6,521 bases of DNA from Terriglobia bacterium (GTDB lineage: Bacteria > Acidobacteriota > Terriglobia > UBA7540): contig JASHTO010000522.1 in assembly GCA_030040515.1 (NCBI GenBank), positions 1 through 6,521 of the forward strand, read 5' to 3'. The notes below the pieces were generated by a model that ran no database searches, was not told the origin of the DNA, and worked only from the letters and a program-made list of their open reading frames with translations. Position 1 is the stretch's first letter, and the number at the start of each line of letters is the position of its first letter. The translations under genes and the position numbers were made by a program. Of the stretch, positions 1 to 5,850 are shown piece by piece.

Positions 1-70
1 CGTCTTCTGGCGACGGGTCGTAGAGCGCCGCTACAATTTATGTCGCTCTGTATAGCGATCTCAGGGGGAA

Positions 71-92
71 CGGCGGGGGCTTTAGCCCGCCG
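71..92. repeat. GC-rich hairpin, possible REP-like element or terminator stem
   Basis: Positions 71-77 (CGGCGGG) are perfectly complementary to 86-92 (CCCGCCG), leaving an 8-nt loop. A slipped inner pairing of GGC with GCC around a TTTA loop is also possible. No run of T follows on the + strand, and on the - strand the bases after the stem are not T-rich either, so an intrinsic terminator is not well supported. Such GC-rich palindromes are common as dispersed intergenic repeats, but only one copy lies in this window. Confidence 0.4.
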
Positions 93-210
93 CACAACTT
101 GCGGGGGTCAGGTGTTTTCGGCCCTGAAGTGGCGTGGCTTTGGCGCCTAGAGGACGATTCAACTCTTCGACCGTAGGTGGTAGCGCTCACGCCCCGATGG
201 CCGCAAACCA

Positions 211-216
211 TATTAT
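211..216 (+). promoter_or_regulatory. Possible -10 element upstream of the aldo/keto reductase gene
   Basis: TATTAT at 211-216 sits in the only AT-rich patch of the leader, 51 nt before the start codon at 268. No convincing -35 hexamer lies 16-18 nt upstream, so this is only a candidate. A promoter is expected somewhere here because the gene heads the apparent operon. Confidence 0.2.
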
Positions 217-267
217 CTTTTCATGCCGCCAAGTACGAGACCGCATGCGTGTGGAGGGGGCTGAGTC

Positions 268-1293
268 ATGAATCCGATTGAGAAAATCCAGCTTGGCCGG
301 ACCGAGCTCAGGGTCACGCGCCTGGGATTCGGAAGCGTTCCGCTGGGAGGGCTTTATGAAGACCCTTCAGAGGATGATGCCGGCGCCACGGTCCGGCGCG
401 TCCTTGATCTCGGAATTAATTATTTTGATACCGCGCCGATCTACGGGTTCGGCAAGGCCGAGACTCGCCTGGGACGCGTGTTGCCCAAGTGCGACCGCGA
501 GTCCATCGTGGTGGCCACCAAGGTCGGGTACACCCTGGTGCCGGACGAAGGGGAGCGCGATCCCAATGTTTTTCATCGCTTCGCCAACGTGCCACCCGTG
601 CGCCCGGTTTTCGACTACAGCTATGACGGTATCATGAAGACTTTCGAAGGAAGCCTGCAACGGCTGAACCTCTCTCGCGTGGACATCTTGAACATCCACG
701 ATCCCGATCGCAACTGGGTTGAGGCGATGGGCGTTGTCTACCCGGCCATCGCCAAGCTTCGCAGCGAGGGTGTTGTGCGCGCCATCGGCGTAGGCATGAA
801 CCAGGCGGAAATGCTTGCCCGGTTTGCGCGCGAGGGCGATTTCGACTGTCTACTCGTCGCCGGCAGATACACGCTGATCGACCACACAGGATTGCGCGAG
901 TTGCTTCCGATCTGCGAACGCAAGCACATCAGCGTAATCATCGGCGGTCCGTATAATAGCGGAATCCTGGCCACCGGCGCGCGGCCCGGAGCGACCTACA
1001 ACTATCTTGAAGCTCCGCCGGCCATCATGGAACGAGTGGCGGCCATCGAGGCCGTCTGCGCGCGGCACAATGTACCGCTCAAGGCAGCAGCGTTGCAATT
1101 TCCCCTCGCGCATCCCGCGGCAGCGGCAATCATTCCGGGGGCGCGTTCCGTGGCTGAGGTCGATGAGAACTTTCAACTGTTGAGCACGTCCATCCCCGAC
1201 GACTTCTGGGGGGAATTACGCCACTTGAATCTTTTGCCGCCGGAGGCGCCCACGCCGAGCCTGAGCCAGGCGGCCACGGGCTCGGGCTCCTGA
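268..1293 (+). CDS. Aldo/keto reductase, L-fucose / D-threo-aldose 1-dehydrogenase type
   Basis: Cytoplasmic NAD(P)-dependent oxidoreductase of 341 residues with a TIM-barrel fold, about the usual length for the family. The N-terminus has the strand LGRTELRVTRLGFGSVPLGG (residues 9-28). The aldo/keto reductase tetrad is present: Asp54 and Tyr59 in FDTAPIYG, Lys85 in ATKVG, and His144 in LNIHDPD. The motif DYSYDG at 116-121 and GGPYNSG at 226-232 are features I associate with the D-threo-aldose 1-dehydrogenase group, which oxidises L-fucose, D-arabinose or similar sugars at C1 to the aldonolactone. The start ATG is supported by GGAGGGGG at 253-260 with a 7-nt gap. It is the first of four closely spaced + strand genes. 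A lactonase-type amidohydrolase nearby (3853-4707, - strand) would hydrolyse the lactone product, which supports the sugar dehydrogenase reading. The last ~15 residues are a low-complexity Ser/Gly/Ala tail. The exact sugar is not determinable from sequence. Confidence 0.9.
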   Translation: MNPIEKIQLGRTELRVTRLGFGSVPLGGLYEDPSEDDAGATVRRVLDLGINYFDTAPIYGFGKAETRLGRVLPKCDRESIVVATKVGYTLVPDEGERDPNVFHRFANVPPVRPVFDYSYDGIMKTFEGSLQRLNLSRVDILNIHDPDRNWVEAMGVVYPAIAKLRSEGVVRAIGVGMNQAEMLARFAREGDFDCLLVAGRYTLIDHTGLRELLPICERKHISVIIGGPYNSGILATGARPGATYNYLEAPPAIMERVAAIEAVCARHNVPLKAAALQFPLAHPAAAAIIPGARSVAEVDENFQLLSTSIPDDFWGELRHLNLLPPEAPTPSLSQAATGSGS

Positions 1294-1294
1294 A

Positions 1295-1301
1295 GGGGGA
1301 G
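1295..1301 (+). promoter_or_regulatory. RBS that decides a TTG start
   Basis: GGGGGAG lies 7 nt before the TTG at 1309 and just after the stop codon of the aldo/keto reductase gene. No ATG or GTG in frame nearby gives a better-spaced start, and the encoded N-terminus reads naturally into the conserved barrel, so TTG is the likely initiator. The short gap implies translation of both genes from one transcript. Confidence 0.6.
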
Positions 1302-1308
1302 AATATAC

Positions 1309-2142
1309 TTGACCAGAAATCAACACTTCGAAAAGCTTCGTGGCGTTGTCGCTTCTGGACAGTCCATCATCGGCGCGGGGGCGGGAACAGGACTTTCGGC
1401 AAAATGTGCCGAGCGGGGCGGGGCGGACCTGATTGTCATTTACAATTCCGGCCGCTACCGCATGGCAGGGCGGGGCTCGCTGGCAGGACTGCTGGCTTAT
1501 GGGGACGCGAACGCCATTGTCGTGGAGATGGCCCGCGAGGTTCTGCCCATCGTGGAAAGAACTCCTGTGCTCGCGGGTGTCAACGGCACAGACCCTTTCC
1601 GCTCGATGGATTTCTTCCTGCGGGACCTTAAAAACCTGGGATTTGCCGGGGTTCAAAACTTCCCCACGGTGGGCCTGATTGATGGCATGTTCCGTGCCAA
1701 CCTTGAGGAGACGGGGATGGGGTTTGAACTCGAAATTCAGATGATCCATCAGGCAAGCCGGATGGACCTGCTGACATGCCCCTACGTGTTTGATGCGGAG
1801 CAGGCGCGGCGCATGGCCCAGGCCGGGGCAGATATCATCGTCGCCCACGCCGGATTGACCACCAAAGGAATCATCGGCGCCAAGACCAGCCTTACGCTCG
1901 ACCAGACGGTTGAACTGGTCCAGTCCGTTCGCGACGCGGCGTCGTCGGTCAATCCCCAGGTTCTCACTCTTTGCCATGGCGGCCCGCTCGCTGAACCCGA
2001 TGACGTTGATTACGTCCTTGGCAGGACGCGCGGCGTCGCGGGATTCTTTGGTGCGTCCAGCATGGAACGGTTGCCCACTGAGCGGGCGATCACCGAACAG
2101 GTGCAAAAATTCAAATCCCTCGCGGGGAGAGGTCAGGCCTGA
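1309..2142 (+). CDS. Phosphoenolpyruvate hydrolase-like TIM-barrel family protein
   Basis: A 277-residue cytoplasmic protein of the family annotated as PEP hydrolase-like (Pfam PEP_hydrolase / TIM-barrel signal transduction family). Visible family marks, in order: [12 protein letters not shown] at 21-32, [15 protein letters not shown] at 38-52, GVNGTDP at 90-96, [13 protein letters not shown] at 114-126, [12 protein letters not shown] at 176-187, LCHGGP at 221-226, and the C-terminal [17 protein letters not shown] block. The fold is related to the PEP mutase/isocitrate lyase type barrels, so cleavage or hydrolysis of a C-C or C-O bond next to a carboxylate is plausible, but the name should not be taken as a proven activity. 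It starts with TTG (RBS at 1295-1301), 15 nt after the aldo/keto reductase and 16 nt before the cupin. The same domain forms the C-terminal half of plant Tm-1, whose N-terminal half is UPF0261, also encoded here (2641-3870). Physical or functional pairing of the two products is an inference. Confidence 0.85.
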   Translation: MTRNQHFEKLRGVVASGQSIIGAGAGTGLSAKCAERGGADLIVIYNSGRYRMAGRGSLAGLLAYGDANAIVVEMAREVLPIVERTPVLAGVNGTDPFRSMDFFLRDLKNLGFAGVQNFPTVGLIDGMFRANLEETGMGFELEIQMIHQASRMDLLTCPYVFDAEQARRMAQAGADIIVAHAGLTTKGIIGAKTSLTLDQTVELVQSVRDAASSVNPQVLTLCHGGPLAEPDDVDYVLGRTRGVAGFFGASSMERLPTERAITEQVQKFKSLAGRGQA

Positions 2143-2158
2143 GAATAAGGAGGGTAGC

Positions 2159-2584
2159 ATGGCCGAATTTCAAGGTTTGCGGTTCGTTCACCCTTCGGAC
2201 GTTGAAACCATGGTGTTTGATTGGGGCACGATCAAGTGGATGAGCGAGCCTCGCGTAACCCACACTTCAGGCTTCACGATGGGGGTGGTCATTCTTGAGC
2301 CAGGCAAGGGACACGCCAAGCACAATCATCCGGGTTGCGAGGAGATTCTTTACGTCATATCCGGACGCGGCAAACAGATGATTGACATCCATGGCGAGCG
2401 ATGGGAACCGGTGGCCGAAGGCGATACCGTTCACATTCCCGCTGACATTTTCCACGCTACGGTCAACACCGGATGGGAGCCTTTAAAGCTGATTGCGGTC
2501 TATTGTCCCCCTGGTCCCGAAGCCATTCTACGCACTCTCCCAGACTGTAGACTGGTTCCTCCCGGTGAGCTTCCTATGCGTTGA
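2159..2584 (+). CDS. Small single-domain cupin protein
   Basis: A 141-residue cupin_2-type beta-barrel protein. Cupin motif 1 is seen as GKGHAKHNHPGCEEILYVIS (49-68), giving likely metal ligands His55, His57 and Glu61 or Glu62. Motif 2 is GDTVHIPADIFHATVNTG (88-105), giving His99. All ligands of a mononuclear metal site are therefore present. The ATG at 2159 is supported by a strong AAGGAGGG at 2147-2154; an open frame continues upstream to 1910 but only inside the preceding gene, so the longer form is rejected. The gene begins 16 nt after the PEP-hydrolase-like gene and ends 56 nt before UPF0261. Small cupins in sugar clusters act as isomerases, epimerases, lyases or dioxygenases, or as ligand sensors; nothing in the sequence separates these. 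Its position between the two Tm-1-like halves suggests a role in the same pathway. Confidence 0.85.
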   Translation: MAEFQGLRFVHPSDVETMVFDWGTIKWMSEPRVTHTSGFTMGVVILEPGKGHAKHNHPGCEEILYVISGRGKQMIDIHGERWEPVAEGDTVHIPADIFHATVNTGWEPLKLIAVYCPPGPEAILRTLPDCRLVPPGELPMR

Positions 2585-2640
2585 GGATTGTCACCGCACG
2601 AATCAGAAGCGAAGACAAGCCGATTAGGCATTGGATTCCG

Positions 2641-3870
2641 ATGAGCCAGAAAATCGTCGCCATCCTAGGTACACTCGATACCAAGGGTTCGGAGTTCGCT
2701 TACCTCAAAAACCGCATTGAATCCGTAGGTCTCCGAGCGTTGGTGATTGACGCGGGCGTTCTGGGCGCACCGGGGTTTCCTCCCGACGTCCGCCGGGAAG
2801 ATGTCGCTCGGGCCGGGGGTCGGGAATTGGCCGAACTCCTAAATGAGCATGATCGTGGAAAGGGGATTGCGGTTATGGCATCCGGGGCCGCCGCCGTGAT
2901 TCGCCGCCTACACGGGGACCAGCAAATTGACGGATTGATTTCCCTCGGGGGTTCCGCGGGAACGACCATCGGCACCGCGGCAATGCGTTCGCTGCCGGTT
3001 GGGTTTCCGAAAGTGATGGTTTCAACCCTGGCTTCCGGAGATACGCGGCCGTATGTGGGGACCAAGGACATTACGATGGTTTACCCCGTGGTGGATATCG
3101 CCGGTTTGAACGTTCTCTCCCGCCGCATCCTGACCAATGCGGCGGCGGCGATTGCCGGCATGGTGAAATGGGAAGCCGCAGGGGAAGGGGAGGCAAAGCC
3201 GCTCGTGGCGACAACCATGTTCGGCGTAACCACGCCGTGCGTGACAATGGCCCGCCGAATTCTGGAGGAGCACGGTTTCGAGGTGCTGGTCTTTCATGCT
3301 ACAGGAACCGGCGGACAGGCCATGGAAAGTCTGATTGAAGACGGCTGCATTGCTGGCGTGCTCGATATAACCACGACTGAACTTGCCGACGAGTTGGCGG
3401 GCGGAGTGATGAGCTCGGGTCCCTTCCGGCTGGAGGCTGCCGGACGCAAAGGCATCCCGCAGGTTGTTTGCCCGGGAGCCATCGACATGGTGAACTTCGG
3501 GCCGATGGATTCAGTCCCCCAAAAATATCGGAACCACGTGGTTTACTCGCACAACCCCAACGTCACCCTGATGCGCACGACTCCTGAGGAATGTGCTGAA
3601 CTGGGAAGAATCACCGCCGCTAAGCTTAACCGCGCTCGCGGACCGGTTACATTTTGCATGCCGCTCAAGGGCGTCTCGGCCCTTGACCTTCCGGGCGAGC
3701 CCTTTTATTTTCCCGAATCGGACCAGAGCTACCTGAACGCTCTGAAGGCCTCCCTCGACCCGCGAATCCCTCTTATTGAAATCGATACGAACATCAACGA
3801 TGAGGAGTTTGCAAAACAGGTTGCGGAGTCGCTCCTGGAAATGATGGGCCGTTCAGTCCGTGGGCTTTGA
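2641..3870 (+). CDS. UPF0261 / Tm-1-like ATP-binding domain-containing protein
   Basis: A 409-residue protein of the UPF0261 family, of normal length. Family motifs visible: AILGTLDTKG at 7-16, SLGGSAGT at 101-108, STLASGDTRPYVGTKD at 128-143, FHATGTGG at 218-225, then DITTTELADELAGGVMSSGP and the CPGAIDMVNFGP block. The family has two Rossmann-like subdomains and its plant member, the N-terminal half of tomato Tm-1, binds ATP and inhibits tomato mosaic virus replication; the bacterial role is unknown to me. I chose ATG 2641 because the family begins directly with the first beta strand leading to GTLDTKG. A TTG at 2581, overlapping the cupin stop (TTGA), would add 20 residues without homology. 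The RBS before 2641 is weak (only GGA at 2633-2635), so translational coupling to the cupin or the alternative start stays possible. The 3' end overlaps the convergent amidohydrolase gene by 18 nt. Confidence 0.9.
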   Translation: MSQKIVAILGTLDTKGSEFAYLKNRIESVGLRALVIDAGVLGAPGFPPDVRREDVARAGGRELAELLNEHDRGKGIAVMASGAAAVIRRLHGDQQIDGLISLGGSAGTTIGTAAMRSLPVGFPKVMVSTLASGDTRPYVGTKDITMVYPVVDIAGLNVLSRRILTNAAAAIAGMVKWEAAGEGEAKPLVATTMFGVTTPCVTMARRILEEHGFEVLVFHATGTGGQAMESLIEDGCIAGVLDITTTELADELAGGVMSSGPFRLEAAGRKGIPQVVCPGAIDMVNFGPMDSVPQKYRNHVVYSHNPNVTLMRTTPEECAELGRITAAKLNRARGPVTFCMPLKGVSALDLPGEPFYFPESDQSYLNALKASLDPRIPLIEIDTNINDEEFAKQVAESLLEMMGRSVRGL

Positions 3871-4707
3871 GGGAGACTTGCTTTCCAAGCGATAGAAGCG
3901 CGCGGCGCTGCCCCCGAAGACGGTCGCCTCCGCACCCGCCCCTAAGGCGGTTGTTACCAGGGTTCGCGTCGTTGACAAAACCTGGTCATAGCTCGCAGCG
4001 AGCAGACACACTGGCCAATCACTCCCGAACATCACACGCTCGGCTCCGAACTGCTCCATAACGTGATCTGCGTAGGGACGCAAGTTCTCGAGGCTCCAGT
4101 TCTGGTAATCGGCTTCAGTCACCATACCGCTGAGCTTGCAATAGACGTTTCGGTGCAGCGCAACCTCCTGCATCAACTCTTGCCAGGGATGGATCCTGCC
4201 GGCCTTGATTTCCGGCTTCGCCAAATGGTCGATGACGGCACGCAGGTTCTGAATCTTTTCAAGTGCTTTCAGGACATAGGGGAGGTGCCGTGTCAGGGCC
4301 AGGAAGTCGAATGCCACATCCCAGCTCGCAATTAACGAGAGCGAATCCAGTACTTGCGGGCGCAGGATCCAGCCATCGTCCGGAAGACACTCAAGCATGG
4401 GACGCACTGCGACGAAGTAGGGATTTCGGCAATACCGTTCCAGCGATTTCGGAAAATCAGAAGACTCCAGATCGAGCCAGCCGACCACACCGCCAATAAA
4501 ATCGGCTGACTCGGACAGTTCCAGCAAGAAATCTGTTTCAGCTACCACTGGTGAGGTCTGCACGACGACCGTTTTATCGATAGCGTGCGCCTTCAGTATC
4601 GGATCGAGATCCGTAGGTAGGTAGTCTCGGGACAACACCGGTTCAGGACGGGAGAACCACCCCTTACTCCATTGCCAGAAATGCTGATGACTATCAACCG
4701 GCATCAT
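3853..4707 (-). CDS. Amidohydrolase, L-fuconolactonase type (COG3618)
   Basis: A 284-residue cytoplasmic TIM-barrel metal-dependent hydrolase of the amidohydrolase_2 family, of full length. Key residues: His7 and His9 in DSHQHFWQW, the VRP segment at 101-103, His161 in DHLAKP, the YCKLSG segment at 189-194, and Asp230 in MFGSDWPV. These match lactonases that open L-fuconolactone, L-rhamnonolactone or 2-pyrone-4,6-dicarboxylate-like rings. The HFWQW start and DHLAKP match the sugar lactonase branch best in my judgement. The C-terminal block usually written GGNAARFY appears here as GGSAARFY, Ser267 in place of Asn. The gene converges on UPF0261 with an 18-nt overlap and has its own promoter region in the 4708-5028 gap. 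In context it would hydrolyse the lactone made by the aldo/keto reductase at 268-1293. The start may be ATG 4704 rather than ATG 4707, because GGAGG at 4711-4715 is better spaced for the second Met. Confidence 0.88.
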   Translation of the reverse strand: MMPVDSHQHFWQWSKGWFSRPEPVLSRDYLPTDLDPILKAHAIDKTVVVQTSPVVAETDFLLELSESADFIGGVVGWLDLESSDFPKSLERYCRNPYFVAVRPMLECLPDDGWILRPQVLDSLSLIASWDVAFDFLALTRHLPYVLKALEKIQNLRAVIDHLAKPEIKAGRIHPWQELMQEVALHRNVYCKLSGMVTEADYQNWSLENLRPYADHVMEQFGAERVMFGSDWPVCLLAASYDQVLSTTRTLVTTALGAGAEATVFGGSAARFYRLESKSPSKPTD

Positions 4708-4710
4708 TTC

Positions 4711-4715
4711 CCTCC
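4711..4715 (-). promoter_or_regulatory. RBS choosing between two adjacent ATG codons
   Basis: On the - strand GGAGG is followed by GAA and then two consecutive ATG codons. The gap is 3 nt to the first (4707) and 6 nt to the second (4704), so initiation at the second Met is more likely. The protein differs by one residue only. Confidence 0.55.
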
Positions 4716-4846
4716 ATCCGTTGCCTGCGTCGGCACGTCGCTAATATTCTGCAACAGCCGTTGCGGGCAATCAAGCAACACCCTCGCAGGGGTGTGCCGT
4801 CAAGCCGCGGGTGTAAGAAGTTTGAGGTCGGGCGTCGCTGCGTATT

Positions 4847-4852
4847 AATATA
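4847..4852 (-). promoter_or_regulatory. Possible -10 element for the amidohydrolase gene
   Basis: Read on the - strand this is TATATT inside the only AT-rich patch of the intergenic region, about 140 nt before the amidohydrolase start. No good -35 hexamer is found at the standard 16-18 nt spacing. It is offered as the most promoter-like site and not as a mapped promoter. Confidence 0.2.
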
Positions 4853-4964
4853 TGGGTGTGCAGTTCGAAATTGCGAAAGCAAATGTGAATGAATGGAAAC
4901 ATGCTCCTCGCTGTGGGGCAGTTAATTATTCGAGAAGGTGTCCTGAATTCCGTTGAAGGTTGAG

Positions 4965-5029
4965 CGACGGTTCTCTGACCCGGTTCGGATAGAATCGGGT
5001 TGGGAAAATCTCAAAAAGGAGAACCGTCG
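4965..5029 (+). promoter_or_regulatory. Nested hairpin covering the transposase RBS and start
   Basis: The outer stem pairs 4965-4975 (CGACGGTTCTC) with 5019-5029 (GAGAACCGTCG), 11 bp without mismatch. The inner stem pairs 4978-4986 with 4992-5000, 9 bp with one G-U pair and a GGATA loop. The 3' arm of the outer stem contains the GAG of the Shine-Dalgarno run AAAAAGGAG (5013-5021) and the first base of the GTG start. In an RNA that begins upstream of 4965 this would hide the start of the transposase gene. Known mobile elements such as IS10 and IS30 limit expression from outside transcripts in this way; applying it here is inference. Confidence 0.55.
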
Positions 5030-5550
5030 TGGAGAAACCATATCACATCGTGGGCAAGGGAAATAGCGAGGACTTGGGGAGGTACCTGGGGAAGCACGGG
5101 CAAGGGTTGCTGCCGATGGTGGAACTGGTCGAGCAGTCGCAGTTGGCGATCGACGAGCTGGGGCGGGCGCAGATCGAGGCGGTGCTGAGGCTGTCAGCGG
5201 AAAGGGTGGCCGGGGCGCCGCATCGGGGAAAGAAGGGCGGCGAGATCGGCTGGCACGGGGTCTCGACGCGGCAGTACCAAGCGGTGCTGCCGGAGATGGC
5301 GGAAACGGTGGGGGTTGCGCGCTCCAGCGTGAGCCGCTAGGCGATGGAAGCGAGCGAAGCCGATCTGCGACGCTTGTGCGAGCGGCGCCTGGACGATCTG
5401 GAGTTGCTGATCATTTACCTGGACGGGGTGATCTTCGGCGAGCACCACGTGCTGGTGGCCGTGGGCGTAGATGAAAAAGAGGTGAAGCACGTGCTGGGCA
5501 TCGCCGCCGGGGCCAGTGAGAATCAGGCAGTGGCCAAAGGTTTGCTGGAC
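5029..5550 (+). pseudogene. IS256-family transposase, broken
   Basis: Start GTG 5029 with RBS AAAAAGGAG at 5013-5021. The first part reads through AIDELGRAQIEAVLRLSAE and GGEIGWHG to VSTRQYQAVLPEMAETVG and SSVSR, then meets TAG at 5338-5340. In the same frame the protein continues AMEASEADLRRLCERRLDDL, LLIIYLDGVIFGEHHV, GVDEKEVKHVLG and GASENQAVAKGLLD. These are standard IS256 (DDE) transposase blocks, with the first catalytic Asp in YLDG (codon 132). Three lesions are seen. First, about 50-60 residues normally lying between GWHG and VSTRQY, including the RK...V.RPRLR block, are absent at about 5257-5262 without loss of frame. Second, the TAG probably replaces a CAG. Third, everything after GLLD is lost, including the second Asp and the Glu of the DDE triad. 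The tail in this frame to the TGA at 5584-5586 has no homology I recognise. Confidence 0.8.
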
Positions 5551-5850
5551 CACGGATGTGTAATCTTTTTGTCAGTTGAGAGGTGATCGTCGCCGTAGGC
5601 GCGTCATTTCCACAGCGCTTTACAGGCGGCCGGGAAGAAGTTAAAAGGCTCACGAACCAAGTAAGAGTCAGGCCAACGACCCCATGGAGGTGAGCCCTTG
5701 CCACAGACCCTTGAGGTCGTGGTACGAATGACCATAAGCGATGAAGATTTCGACGTCAACCGTTTGGAGCGGCGAGTGCGGAAGGCGCGCGACCAAGCGG
5801 GGCGAGAGTTGGGGGCCCCCACAGATTTGCAGGCCAACGAGTATTACCCA
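5551..5850 (+). mobile_element. Possible second mobile element remnant, 5' end
   Basis: Sequence unrelated to IS256 begins abruptly inside the transposase reading frame at about 5551, runs through a 147-nt leader, and then opens a well-initiated gene (TTG 5698). That is the layout expected for an element inserted into the first one and later deleted on its right side. No target duplication or clean inverted repeat can be shown, so a chromosomal gene fragment joined by rearrangement is an alternative. Confidence 0.3.
5686..5690 (+). promoter_or_regulatory. RBS supporting a TTG start at 5698
   Basis: GGAGG is placed 7 nt before TTG 5698. Such a well-spaced site in front of an open frame with a protein-like N-terminus argues that this was once a real gene start. 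Confidence 0.5.

Larger units (their letters stand above)
1..267. other. Upstream non-coding region
   Basis: No open frame with a recognisable protein is visible here on either strand. The stretch has a weak hairpin near its left edge (6-bp arms at 22-27 and 44-49), a strong GC-rich hairpin at 71-92, an 8-bp palindrome at 242-249, and the leader of the aldo/keto reductase gene. The first bases could belong to the tail of a neighbouring gene or its terminator outside the window, which cannot be judged from here. Confidence 0.5.
4708..5028. other. Intergenic region between the lactonase and the IS relic
   Basis: This 321-nt stretch separates two divergent genes and I see no real protein gene in it. 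It holds two small hairpins that would lie in the amidohydrolase leader (arms 4751-4755/4760-4764, and 4778-4783/4790-4795). It also has an AT-rich patch at 4844-4853 that could supply a - strand -10 element (TATATT, 4847-4852), and an imperfect palindrome TTCG-N6-CGAA at 4864-4877 just upstream of that patch on the - strand. The palindrome could be an operator for a sugar-responsive regulator, but this is speculative. Somewhere between about 4930 and 4965 the IS256-type element must begin. Confidence 0.5.
4965..5550 (+). mobile_element. IS256-family insertion sequence remnant
   Basis: The leader hairpin and broken transposase together form the left part of an IS256-type element. The exact left terminus is not seen; it lies upstream of 4965, perhaps near the sequence around 4935-4955. 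No matching inverted repeat and no target duplication are visible on the right, because recognisable homology stops at about 5550 where unrelated sequence begins. The element cannot be mobile on its own. Confidence 0.65.

Noticed and set aside
1910..2158. Upstream extension of the cupin frame
   Set aside because: It lies inside the preceding gene, gives a Ser/Arg/Pro-rich translation, and the strong RBS at 2147-2154 fixes the start at 2159.
1216..2160. Long - strand open frame of 314 codons
   Set aside because: It lies opposite the PEP-hydrolase-like gene, whose motifs are clear, and its translation is rich in Arg, His and Gly with no family features. It is a shadow of GC-rich third positions.
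2581..2640. TTG start 60 nt upstream for UPF0261
   Set aside because: It would overlap the cupin stop, which is possible for coupling, but the 20 added residues have no family match and the family begins at the strand following ATG 2641. It stays as a weak alternative because the RBS at 2641 is poor.
5194..5553. - strand open frame opposite the transposase
   Set aside because: It mirrors the coding frame of the IS256 transposase, has no own motif, and spans the in-frame TAG only because it is on the other strand.
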